Source: Niallia sp052318935
Lineage (GTDB): Bacteria; Bacillota; Bacilli; Bacillales; Cytobacillaceae
Reading direction: 5' to 3' (one strand)
Length of the DNA stretch: 64,000 nucleotides
Assembly: GCA_052318935.1 (NCBI GenBank)
Contig: JBQRKO010000003.1
Part shown: piece by piece, positions 7,521 through 15,879 of the stretch
How positions within the stretch are numbered: position 1 is the first letter of the stretch
Layout of the letters: each line of letters starts with the position of its first letter
Translations under genes and position numbers: made by a program
Notes under the pieces: model-generated
Seen by the model: only the letters and a program-made list of their open reading frames with translations
What the model was told of the DNA's origin: nothing
Database searches by the model: none

Positions 7521-8977
7521 TATGAAACGATTAATGTTCGTGGATTCATAAAGCATACCGTATCCACTTTAAATTCTTTTTCACCAAGCAATCCTAAGCT
7601 TGCTTTTTTCATAATATTCGCTGCACCGTTTACATCCGCATTCAGAAGAATTTTTTTCTTGGTTCTATACAATCCACGCTTTATTCGCTTACCGGAAAAG
7701 GAGTATTTCTTTCCTTTTTCGTAAGTCGGAATTTCATCTCCGTCTAGAAAACTAGCTTTTGATGTATAGGATTCTTCCGTAACTATCACTTTTATTCCAT
7801 ATTCCGCAGCCTTATATGTAATCATATTAATTAGCATACTGTGAGGAATATGAACAAACGATTGATTGTTACTTTTACCGATGTTTATCTCTTGTTTCCA
7901 GTCTTTATTTTGTCCAATAAAGATAGTGGAAACATTTTCTTCTACAGCAGCTTTCACAATATGATAACTTGCTTTATGAAAGACATCCTTTAATTTAAGA
8001 TTTCTTTTCTGATGTAGTTTTTCCAATCTTTTGGATGTAAAAGGACCTTCATTTGTTTTCTTACCTTGTCTCAAGATACCAAGGTAATTAGATTTCATTT
8101 TGTTGTAGTATTGATTGATGGATTTCACCTGTTTGCCCTTAACTAAAAGAGGTCTTTGACCTGTATTCGTCACGATGGTTGCAAGATTGTAAATTCCAAT
8201 ATCAATCGACATATATTTACCGTTTGGTTTTAATTCATCTATCGAATGAGGTACATCAACAACCAATTCCACGACATATTGACCGTATTTCGGAATGACT
8301 CGAACTTGTTTTAATTTTCCTTTGGAATAACCCAACTTGCCAATATTTAATTTTTCTTTGGTCTTTGGAAATTTTAAAAACTTATTTTGTTTAATGACAC
8401 AATCTTGATTGGTAAATAAGACTTCTTTTTCCGAACACCGGCTGTATCGAGGGATTCTCGGTCTTCCTTTGAATTTTGATGGATTCTTCTTATACTCTTT
8501 CAAACTAGCAAAAAAAGACTTCCAATTCTGAAAGACATTTTTCATAATCCCTTGGCTTGATTGGACAGGAAGAGAACGATAGTCTGGTTGAGAAACAATT
8601 TTAAAAAAAGAATCCAGAAAATGATAATCCACATACGGATTTTCTTTCGTGAACTCTTCAAATAGATTACATTTTATTTTCTTTCGCTTTTCTTTTGGCT
8701 TTGTTTCTTCTTTAGCAGCCTTCTTTTCGAAAGCTTCCTTTTGAACATCATTCATTTTACCGATATTCTTTTCAATTAACTTTAACACTTCTTTTTGAAG
8801 CGGTTGCAATTCTTTATTTTGAGTTAAACTTGTATACACTTGTCGATAATAAAAGTTAGTCGTGTTGTACATATTTTTTGCATTCATACAAGAACTTTTA
8901 AAATAAGAATACATACGATGTCCTTTTTTAATCCAAATTTGATGTGTTTTGTATTGTTTTTCTTTTTCCTCCTTCAT
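7520..8977 (-). CDS. tnpB: TnpB-family RNA-guided nuclease (IS605 OrfB / IS1341 type), zinc-ribbon-less class
   Basis: 485 residues from an ATG preceded by GAGGAGGTGG; the frame runs open further upstream into a repeat and should not be extended. An N-terminal basic region is followed by a RuvC-like fold: RuvC-I D259 (SIDIG) and RuvC-III D448 (NADVNGAANI). At the usual RuvC-II Glu position the sequence is FIGQNKDW (G355). A conserved VTEESYTSKASFLDGDEIP motif supplies E401/E402 instead. The CxxC zinc ribbon of classical TnpB is absent. No tnpA lies nearby, so the element cannot transpose alone. Known TnpBs are RNA-guided DNA nucleases; activity here is inferred. Confidence 0.9.
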   Translation of the reverse strand: MKEEKEKQYKTHQIWIKKGHRMYSYFKSSCMNAKNMYNTTNFYYRQVYTSLTQNKELQPLQKEVLKLIEKNIGKMNDVQKEAFEKKAAKEETKPKEKRKKIKCNLFEEFTKENPYVDYHFLDSFFKIVSQPDYRSLPVQSSQGIMKNVFQNWKSFFASLKEYKKNPSKFKGRPRIPRYSRCSEKEVLFTNQDCVIKQNKFLKFPKTKEKLNIGKLGYSKGKLKQVRVIPKYGQYVVELVVDVPHSIDELKPNGKYMSIDIGIYNLATIVTNTGQRPLLVKGKQVKSINQYYNKMKSNYLGILRQGKKTNEGPFTSKRLEKLHQKRNLKLKDVFHKASYHIVKAAVEENVSTIFIGQNKDWKQEINIGKSNNQSFVHIPHSMLINMITYKAAEYGIKVIVTEESYTSKASFLDGDEIPTYEKGKKYSFSGKRIKRGLYRTKKKILLNADVNGAANIMKKASLGLLGEKEFKVDTVCFMNPRTLIVS

Positions 8978-9061
8978 ATTTTCCACCTCCTCGAACTTAT
9001 GTTTGTAAGTATATTTTAACATTTGTTTTGAAGAAGGGGTACTCTTGGCAAATATGATAGA

Positions 9062-9527
9062 CGCTGTTTTCGTATAGAATATTGCTTTTACACCGCAGCC
9101 TGAATACACTTCGTCCGTTTAGCGAGCGTCGAGCCTCCTCATCGCATACGCTCCTGTGGGGTCTACCTCAATGTCATCAAGCTAATCTTCAAAAAAAAGG
9201 AAAATAAGTAACTGAATAGGAAGTAAGGGTTTCCGTTCTGTTCTCCGAGGCTTACCGCTCGCTTTCCACGGGGCGAGCGCCGAGCCTCCTCGTCGCTTTG
9301 CTCCTGTGGGGTCTCGTCTTTCTCGCTAATCCCGTAGGAGTCGAGCGGACGCCTCTCCAAACAAATTAGGTATTTCTTTTACATAAAGGGTATCTAATTC
9401 CATGATATTTCACAGTTTGAAATTTATGGAATCTTAAGTTGATGACATTGGGGTCTACCTGTATTCCGTCTACTGAGCACTTCTTCCATTTTTCATGTAA
9501 AAAACAACAAACTTTGAGAAAACAGTC
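9062..9527. repeat. R1 MITE copy 3, interrupted by an IS231-like MITE
   Basis: The left tip is CGCTGTTTTCGTATAG and the right end reads GAGAAAACAGTC. About 174 bp are R1 sequence; the rest is the inserted element at 9169-9450 plus a 10-bp duplication. Within R1, GGGGTCT is joined directly to ACCTGTATTC, so the segment between two GTCT repeats is deleted. No 8-bp duplication is recognisable at its outer ends. Confidence 0.7.
9169..9450. mobile_element. IS231-like non-autonomous element (MIC/MITE), 282 bp
   Basis: Perfect 12-bp terminal inverted repeats CAATGTCATCAA (9169-9180 and, inverted, 9439-9450). The right end continues inward as CAATGTCATCAACTTAAG, close to the IS231 (IS4 family) end I remember, CATGCCCATCAACTTAAG. 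Exact 10-bp direct repeats GGGTCTACCT flank it at 9159-9168 and 9451-9460, matching the size and GGG-led type of IS231 targets. There is no transposase. The passenger is a copy of the GC-rich core shared with R1 and R2. Confidence 0.8.
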
Positions 9528-9587
9528 TTTAAAAATGAACACCAATAATCTTTTAGGTTAGCCATTAAAAAACCTATTAAAACACAA

Positions 9588-9627
9588 AAAACCAGATTAG
9601 GAAATATATTATCCACCATCTGGTTTT
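9588..9627 (-). terminator. Terminator after yunC
   Basis: On the minus strand AAACCAGAT and ATCTGGTTT form a 9-bp stem, followed by TTTGTGTTTT, about 60 bases after the yunC stop. Confidence 0.75.
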
Positions 9628-9687
9628 CATCTTTATGCAATCTATCATTGCTCTTAAACGGTATTACTATTGCAGGGCAGCTTGCAA

Positions 9688-9990
9688 TTAAACCATTTTT
9701 AATAACGCATCTTTTCCGAGCACCCCTTTATAAATACCATATTTTTCTGCTTCAAATGTTACAGATTCTAATGGTGCTTCTAACAATTGTTCAATCGTTT
9801 TTACTCCTACTGCTCTACCAGCAAGTATTTTTCGATCACTTAATTTATCATTTAATAAAGCAACATCTAATGCTCCACACATGATATAGCCTTTCTCATT
9901 TTTTACTACAAGCAAAGTAGTTTTTGGCAATTGTACACTTATAGCAATAAATAGTTGATCTTTAATAGTGATTGGATATACGTCTACCAT
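9688..9990 (-). CDS. yunC: YunC family protein (DUF1805)
   Basis: 100 residues from an ATG preceded by AAAAAGGAGTGG; in-frame codons upstream are ignored. KGYIMCGALDVALLN and AGRAVGVKTIEQLLEAPLESVT match the YunC/DUF1805 family, whose structure is known from Geobacillus but whose function is not. It lies 65 bases downstream of yunD, on the same strand and before a shared terminator, as in B. subtilis, so the two are probably cotranscribed. Confidence 0.85.
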   Translation of the reverse strand: MVDVYPITIKDQLFIAISVQLPKTTLLVVKNEKGYIMCGALDVALLNDKLSDRKILAGRAVGVKTIEQLLEAPLESVTFEAEKYGIYKGVLGKDALLKMV

Positions 9991-10055
9991 TACACGCCAC
10001 TCCTTTTTTCCTATTAATATATTCAAAAGGAAGACGAACCGTGTATTTGATCGGC

Positions 10056-11408
10056 TTAGTGGTGTGAAAGTTTTTCCGCAAGGATATTTCTCATAAATTC
10101 AGGAAGGAAGTATTTTTTTTCTTTTGCACGATAAATCGCAGGAAAAAAATTTCCGAATGTAAACATATCTGGTATTGCCACCGTATATTTTTCATCTGCA
10201 TGCAATTCTTTCTTTTCTAAAAAATAGGTATTTCGTTCACCACTTGTTTCTAATTTTATTCCATGGGAAATCATTTTTCCCATTAGTTTTCCGCGAAATC
10301 CTAGACCTTTCAAATGGAAGTGTTCCCACTTATTATCCTGTAAATCCAATAAAATTTCTTTTAACTCTGCACCAGTTAAGGTCACTTTACATGGATTAAT
10401 TGGATGCGGACAGATCGAAAGCAAATCGAAATACGATACTGGACCTGCTTGTAAATCATTTAATATTAATCCTTCATTTAAAATAGCACAATCTGCCTTA
10501 CACCAGTATTGAATTTCTTTGCATAAAAATTTTGCAATTTCTTCTTTCGACCATTTTTTCGCCAACGTAACTACTTCTGTAGAAAGCTCCTGTTTTCCTT
10601 GCTCATATAGATTTTCTATATAGACTTCTCCATCTTTTGGTGCTGCCAATTTACTTGTTTCATATAAAGTTGCTTGTTTATCCATGATTATTTTATTTAT
10701 TGGATCTACAGTTAATACAATATGCCCAACAAAGTATCCAAATTTCCCTGCAGCGCCTAAAAGTGTGTTATTAATTAGCTTTCCTTGATGTAGAATGTGA
10801 TGTGTATGAGCACCTAGTATAAGATCAATCTCTGGAAAGCGTGCAGCCATTTCTTCATCCTCATTAATCCCTAAATGAGATAAAACGACAATGATATCTA
10901 CATTGTCTTTTAATTCTGAAAGCTGTTTTTCTAATTCATGAAAGGGATCCGTTAATTTCCAGCCTAATAATTCATATAAATGATCAAAATACGCAGTAAT
11001 ACCTATTACTCCAATTTTAATGCCTGCAGTTGTTGTATAGATTTTATAAGGAGTCGTCCATTCCGGCCGGTCTCCATCTGCCTTATACAAATTAGCAAGA
11101 ATGACATCAAATGAAGCAGTTTTATATAGAGAATCAAGTGCTTCATAAGATAATGTAATGCCTTCATTATTTCCGATTGTAACAGCAGTATAGTTTTCCC
11201 TCTCTAATAATTCTGTATTTATTTTTCCTTTGGTTGCTTCTGTATAAGGATGACATAAATCCATATGATCTCCAATATCAAAAACATAAACTGGATCTCC
11301 AGCATCCTCATGCCATTTCTTTCTTTCTCTTAATAGCTTGAAAATTTTCGGCCAATTTTCAAAATGACTATGTAAATCATTTGTGTGATATATATGGATG
11401 ACTTCCAT
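10056..11408 (-). CDS. yunD: YunD-like metallophosphoesterase / 5'-nucleotidase family
   Basis: 450 residues. The N-terminal calcineurin-like domain shows HTNDLHSHF (metal site), DIGDHMD, TIGNNEG, SHLG and GAHTHH. The C-terminal half is a 5'-nucleotidase substrate domain (about 300-430). Unlike most of the family there is no signal peptide: the metal motif begins at residue 8, so the protein is cytosolic, as B. subtilis YunD appears to be. The substrate is probably a nucleotide or cyclic nucleotide but cannot be told from sequence. The permease-type gene yunE, which lies between yunD and yunF in B. subtilis, is absent. Confidence 0.85.
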   Translation of the reverse strand: MEVIHIYHTNDLHSHFENWPKIFKLLRERKKWHEDAGDPVYVFDIGDHMDLCHPYTEATKGKINTELLERENYTAVTIGNNEGITLSYEALDSLYKTASFDVILANLYKADGDRPEWTTPYKIYTTTAGIKIGVIGITAYFDHLYELLGWKLTDPFHELEKQLSELKDNVDIIVVLSHLGINEDEEMAARFPEIDLILGAHTHHILHQGKLINNTLLGAAGKFGYFVGHIVLTVDPINKIIMDKQATLYETSKLAAPKDGEVYIENLYEQGKQELSTEVVTLAKKWSKEEIAKFLCKEIQYWCKADCAILNEGLILNDLQAGPVSYFDLLSICPHPINPCKVTLTGAELKEILLDLQDNKWEHFHLKGLGFRGKLMGKMISHGIKLETSGERNTYFLEKKELHADEKYTVAIPDMFTFGNFFPAIYRAKEKKYFLPEFMRNILAEKLSHH

Positions 11409-11483
11409 TCTTTCGCCTTCCTTTTCCGATAATGAATAAAATGATATCGTATATCTCTGCTGTATAGGAATTTAGGTTAGTAT

Positions 11484-12329
11484 CTAAAATAAATCTAATT
11501 GCCTTGGAGCTAAATTAGTATACTCTATTTTTAAAAGGTCAATAAGCTGCTTTGCATTATCTGCAGCATCTCCGCCGGAATTATTATTAAAAAGTACAAA
11601 AATATTACTACAAACAGTATGTAAATAGTTTATATGCTCAACCCATTCTGCTAATTCTTGTTGATTGTATCTATATAGATAACGTACTTCTCTCCACTTC
11701 GGATTATTTTTTTGCTGCCAGCCATGAAGATTCCTTCCATGAAAACGAATTAATACATTATCCTTATTAGAAGTCTCAAGAACGGTTGGGATCGATCCTT
11801 TGCTTACTTGTGGTTCATCGCAAATACTATGTATCCATTTTTCCTCTTGTATAAATGTTAATGTTTTATCACGAAACTTTGGTTCAAACCAAGATTGATG
11901 ACGAAATTCCAAAGCACACGGAATATCTCCCATTATCTCCTTGCACATACGTAAATAGTGGACATTTGTTTTCGTACAATCAAACCAAGGTGGAAATTGA
12001 AATAATACCATCCCTAATTTATTTACTTTTCTAAACGGATCTAACGATAGCTTAAAGGATGTAAACATTTCTTCTCTTGATGAGAATGGCAGTTCCCCTC
12101 TTTGATGACCAGTCAATCCTTGATAGGCTTTTACAATAAATTGAAAAGCTTCCGGCGTTTCTGCCACCCATTTTTCCGCATTTTTTATTGGTTGAATAGC
12201 ATAAAATGAAGCATCTAATTCAACAATAGGAAAATAACTTGCATAGGTCTGCAGTTTATTCCGAGAAGTTGTATCTGTTCCATAAAGGCTATCATGGTCT
12301 CCCCATCCAGTTAACCCAATTTTAATCAT
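11484..12329 (-). CDS. yunF: YunF-like DUF72 (YecE) family protein
   Basis: 281 residues from an ATG behind AAAGGTGAT. The TIM-barrel DUF72 signatures are visible: ASFYAI, F(I/V)VKAYQGLTGH, LGMVLFQFPPWF, ALEFRHQSWF, RFHGRN and FNNNSGGDAADNA. The function of the family is unknown. The protein ends in PRQLDLF; QLDLF matches the canonical beta-sliding-clamp-binding pentapeptide QL(S/D)LF, which suggests recruitment to DNA replication or repair. It lies upstream of yunD, oriented the same way, with a 75-base gap. Confidence 0.85.
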   Translation of the reverse strand: MIKIGLTGWGDHDSLYGTDTTSRNKLQTYASYFPIVELDASFYAIQPIKNAEKWVAETPEAFQFIVKAYQGLTGHQRGELPFSSREEMFTSFKLSLDPFRKVNKLGMVLFQFPPWFDCTKTNVHYLRMCKEIMGDIPCALEFRHQSWFEPKFRDKTLTFIQEEKWIHSICDEPQVSKGSIPTVLETSNKDNVLIRFHGRNLHGWQQKNNPKWREVRYLYRYNQQELAEWVEHINYLHTVCSNIFVLFNNNSGGDAADNAKQLIDLLKIEYTNLAPRQLDLF

Positions 12330-12695
12330 ATTATCACCTTTACTATAAAAGCAATTTTCTACTAATTAGTAGAATAGAATGTAAAGATTATTTCATATCT
12401 ATTCTTATCATTTTATTTCAATCAATGTTTTTTTAACCTATTTATTTTCAATAATCTCGTATTAATAAACGGTGTCCTACTGCTTTAAGTTTCAAGTTAT
12501 TTTATTAAACGTTCATGCATAATAAACGTATATGTCTATTTATTATCATAACATATTCAATATAAATAACTACTAAGGCCACCGATAAAGTTGGCTTCAA
12601 CTTTTTGTCCCAATGGAAAGATTGTAAGACACCGCTCTGGTAACCACTGAAGCGGTGCTAATGATTAAATGATTAAATCTGGACGTATTCAGCAA
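12330..12695. other. AT-rich intergenic region with two hairpins
   Basis: Next to rph lies CACCGCT...AGCGGTG (about 12629-12656), a possible rph terminator without a clean T tract. Further on, AAAGTTG-GCTT-CAACTTT (about 12585-12602) is followed by TTG on the plus strand. The part next to yunF holds its promoter region. No gene is seen. Confidence 0.45.
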
Positions 12696-15293
12696 TTACA
12701 AGATTTCGATATACCCTTCTGTTCCATGCACGTGAATTCGTTGCCCATCTTTTATCAGTTTGGTAGCATTTTCTACTCCGACAACTGCTGGTAATCCATA
12801 TTCGCGTGCGATAACTGCTCCATGAGTCATCAGTCCACCAACTTCGGTGACTAGGCCTTTTATGGATACAAAAAGTGGTGTCCAGCTAGGGTCAGTAAAG
12901 GATGTGACCAATATATCTCCATCTTCTAGATTAGCATCTTCCATGTTTAAGATGATACGAGCGCGCCCCTCTATAACTCCGGAAGAAACAGGTAGACCTA
13001 CAATAGCTTTAGCTGGGAGATTTTCTCGTTTGTACTTACCTGCAATGATTTCACCATCAGACGTGATAACACGCGGTGGAGTTAGTTTTTCATAAAATCT
13101 GTACTCGTCTTTTCGCTTGCTGATCTGGCAATCAAGTTTTTTTGTGCGTACGACTTCGCGAAGTTCATTAAAAGTGAGATAGTATATATCTTCTTTTTCA
13201 CGAATAACGCCCGCTTGTACGAGTTGTTCGGCTTCTTTCAGTAAAGCCTTCTTATAAACAAAATAGCGATTAATCATGCCGTATTTTGGATATTCCCTAA
13301 ACCCGCTAAAATTCCGGATTTGGTCAATCATTCGTTTTGTTTCTTTGGCCTTTTGTTCACCATCCGGTAATTGCTTCAATCGGTCTAATAACTCTTGTTC
13401 CTTTTCCATAGCTTCTTGTCGCCCTTGTTCGAATTTGCGCTTGCCGGCATTGGTTTCAAAGTTTTTGATGTTACCAAGAATAATGGGGACAAGTGTAATT
13501 GGTTTTTCACTCCAACGAGTTTTCGTAATATCGATTTCTCCAGCACATCGCATTCCGTATTTGTTGAGAAAAGCATTGAAAGCGTCTCTGGTTTCTTGTT
13601 CACCATCAAAATTAACCATTTCATCCATAAAGTTATCATCTTTTACATGCTGTAAATAATCAATTACTTCTGGATATGGACGAATCACATCTGCGACATC
13701 CAATAGTGCTAATCCCATTTCCGAAGTAATATTGTTTGGTACAGATTGAGTAAGCGTGTCTGCTGCGTTTTTTTCACCTAACCACTCGTTCATTTTTTCA
13801 TTGACCCATGTTGAAGCATTTATAGCAGCCATAAATACAGCTGAACTTTGTGGGTCAAATAAAATCTTCTTTAATTCCTGAATATCTTCTAGAATAAAAT
13901 CTAATAAATCCGATCCTGATTTCATTTGGATGTTTTGTTTTAACTCTTCTATGGATGTTTGACTACTCTTAATCAAATCAGAAACGATTAATGAATTGTT
14001 TTCGATTTGTGCCAGCATATCTATATTGCCTCTGTTGGGACTCGGCGCTTTAGAATCATTTGGTAACGATTTTATAAAATCTCCACGCTCAATGATGTTC
14101 ATAAGTGCGTCTTTCATGAGCGGATCGTGTTGTCCCATAGCATTTAATAAAATGTTTCTACTGACAGGTGAAGCCAGTTGAAGTGTGACATCAACAAACA
14201 ACCTTCCACCAGCTTTACGCATGGGCGCAGAAGTCGTTAACAGGAAAAAAGACAATCCCAATGGTTTCATGGGGTCAGTCATCATTTGTTGATGACCGAC
14301 AGATACATAGACATGGTTTTCTTGATCATTCACTTCAGGGATGGGGAAAAGAGTCGTGATTGGACGGCTTTGGACAATATAAAAGGTGTCATCAACCAAA
14401 CACCATTCGATATCTTGAGGACAGCCAAAATAAGCTTCGATCTGTCTTCCGATACGTGCCAGTTGTAAAATTTGTGGGTCAGTAAGTGTTTGCGTCTTTT
14501 GCTGATCAGGAGCGATCTCGTGTGTCTCTGTCCCGCCTTCTTTTCGTCCATAAATAGCCAATTTTTTAGCTGCTATCATCTTATCGACAATTTTATTCTC
14601 TTTAACCTTATAGCAATCGGCAGATACCAAGCCAGAGACCAGTGCTTCTCCAAGTCCAAAACTAGCATCGATTGATAGCAGTTTGCGATTAAAAGTAATC
14701 GGATCAGCAGTAAATAAAATCCCTGAAGCCTGTGGGAAAACCATCCTTTGAATGATAACGGATAAATAAACTTGACTGTGGTCAAATCCATTTTGCATAC
14801 GGTAGATTACCGCGCGATCCGTAAATAGGGAAGCCCAGCATTTGCTGATATGCTGCAAGATTGCTTCTTTGCCGATGATATTTAAATAAGTGTCTTGTTG
14901 ACCAGCAAAAGAGGCATGTGGTAAATCTTCAGCAGTCGCACTAGAACGCACTGCATAAGCATGTTCCTCGCCAAACTGGGAGAGATAGTGAGTAACTGCT
15001 TTCACAACATCGGAAGGAATTTCTACTTCCATAATGATTTGTCGAATCTTCCTGCTGATTTCACCAATTTGATCTCGATCTTCTACTTTTAGCATGGTTA
15101 GTCGACCCAACAAAGCATGATACGTTTCGTTTTGTTCGATGGCTTTTTGATATCCCACTGTTATAACACAAAATCCTTCTGGTACTTGTATTCCTTGAAT
15201 TTTTGATAATTCCCCTAAATTTAACCCTTTTCCGCCAACGAGCAAATGCTGTGTTTTTTCTATCTCCTGAAAACCGAGAACCAAAGAACTCAT
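12696..15293 (-). CDS. rph: Rifampicin phosphotransferase
   Basis: 865 residues, the family length. Rph uses ATP to phosphorylate the rifamycin C21 hydroxyl. Three domains are visible: ATP-grasp (about 1-315, with AVRSSATAEDLPHASFAG), a rifampicin-binding domain (about 325-755, from HVYVSVGHQQMMTDPMKPLG) and a swivelling His domain (about 770-865) with H824 in GLMTHGAVIAREYGLP. The sequence is very like Listeria Rph as I recall it, and it lacks the Cys-containing PEP-utiliser region of PEP synthase, which is the main alternative. An ATG follows TAGGAGAG. A possible promoter (TTTTGA, 17 bp, TATAGC) lies about 95 bases upstream. Confidence 0.88.
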   Translation of the reverse strand: MSSLVLGFQEIEKTQHLLVGGKGLNLGELSKIQGIQVPEGFCVITVGYQKAIEQNETYHALLGRLTMLKVEDRDQIGEISRKIRQIIMEVEIPSDVVKAVTHYLSQFGEEHAYAVRSSATAEDLPHASFAGQQDTYLNIIGKEAILQHISKCWASLFTDRAVIYRMQNGFDHSQVYLSVIIQRMVFPQASGILFTADPITFNRKLLSIDASFGLGEALVSGLVSADCYKVKENKIVDKMIAAKKLAIYGRKEGGTETHEIAPDQQKTQTLTDPQILQLARIGRQIEAYFGCPQDIEWCLVDDTFYIVQSRPITTLFPIPEVNDQENHVYVSVGHQQMMTDPMKPLGLSFFLLTTSAPMRKAGGRLFVDVTLQLASPVSRNILLNAMGQHDPLMKDALMNIIERGDFIKSLPNDSKAPSPNRGNIDMLAQIENNSLIVSDLIKSSQTSIEELKQNIQMKSGSDLLDFILEDIQELKKILFDPQSSAVFMAAINASTWVNEKMNEWLGEKNAADTLTQSVPNNITSEMGLALLDVADVIRPYPEVIDYLQHVKDDNFMDEMVNFDGEQETRDAFNAFLNKYGMRCAGEIDITKTRWSEKPITLVPIILGNIKNFETNAGKRKFEQGRQEAMEKEQELLDRLKQLPDGEQKAKETKRMIDQIRNFSGFREYPKYGMINRYFVYKKALLKEAEQLVQAGVIREKEDIYYLTFNELREVVRTKKLDCQISKRKDEYRFYEKLTPPRVITSDGEIIAGKYKRENLPAKAIVGLPVSSGVIEGRARIILNMEDANLEDGDILVTSFTDPSWTPLFVSIKGLVTEVGGLMTHGAVIAREYGLPAVVGVENATKLIKDGQRIHVHGTEGYIEIL

Positions 15294-15599
15294 TCTACAT
15301 CTCTCCTAATCATTAATGTTCTATTGATTTTAGCAGTAGTAAATGAGAATAAAAAGTCTATATTAACCATTTTTTAAATGCTATAATTAAATTAGGAAGA
15401 GTTCAAAAAAAATAGCTAGACCTTACCATAAAGTAAGCTGATGCCGCTTTGTTTTTCTTCTTCAATCCTAATCAAAACTACCTAAGTGGGTAGATTTTTT
15501 TAGAACGTCACGCCTGAGTAATCATCTTATCCCCAAATCAGTAATCTTTTTATTGTAAATTAGGTTCATTTTCTCACCTCGTAATGTCCAATTATTTCA
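15294..15599. other. Upstream region of rph
   Basis: It holds the rph promoter and leader. Two short inverted repeats are visible: CTTAC-CATAAA-GTAAG near 15425 and CTACC-TAAGTG-GGTAG near 15480, the second followed by ATTTTTTT on the plus strand. I do not recognise a rifamycin-associated element. No ORF is supportable. Confidence 0.4.
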
Positions 15600-15833
15600 T
15601 TCAATCACTTTCAGCGCTCCTATGCTTTAGCACCTATTGTTTGCTGCTTGAATCAGGTGCAAGCCCTTAAATATGTATCAGATCGCTTGGGTCATAAAAC
15701 CATCAAAACAACAGCGGATACTTACCTTGATATTACTGAAAAAATAGAAGAAGACGAACTTCAAAAGTTCGCCTCCTACACTGATAGAAAATCTGAATCG
15801 CTACAAAATCGGCACGACCAACAATTTTCATAA
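15600..15833 (+). pseudogene. Decayed C-terminal fragment of a phage-type tyrosine recombinase
   Basis: From about 15648 the translation contains ALKYVSDRLGHKTIKTTADTY, the LGH motif and catalytic-Tyr region of phage/ICE integrases, then a typical C-terminal tail. Just upstream the frame reads RSYALA where RxSHAxL would be expected, without the catalytic Arg, so that part is frameshifted or lost. There is no start codon, no N-terminal part, no tRNA and no recognisable attachment site. It is a relic of an integrated element beside sufB. Confidence 0.65.
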
Positions 15834-15879
15834 TTTTATTTATGCCTCAACCCTTGTCGTATCAAAGGTTGAATCGGTT

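Noticed and set aside
9985..10026. Upstream start for yunC
   Set aside because: The extra codons precede the AAAGGAGTGG ribosome site, and the family starts at the chosen ATG.
12696..15293. Phosphoenolpyruvate synthase
   Set aside because: Domain order (ATP-grasp, central rifampicin-binding type domain, C-terminal His domain) and sequence fit Rph rather than PpsA, which has a C-terminal PEP-binding barrel.
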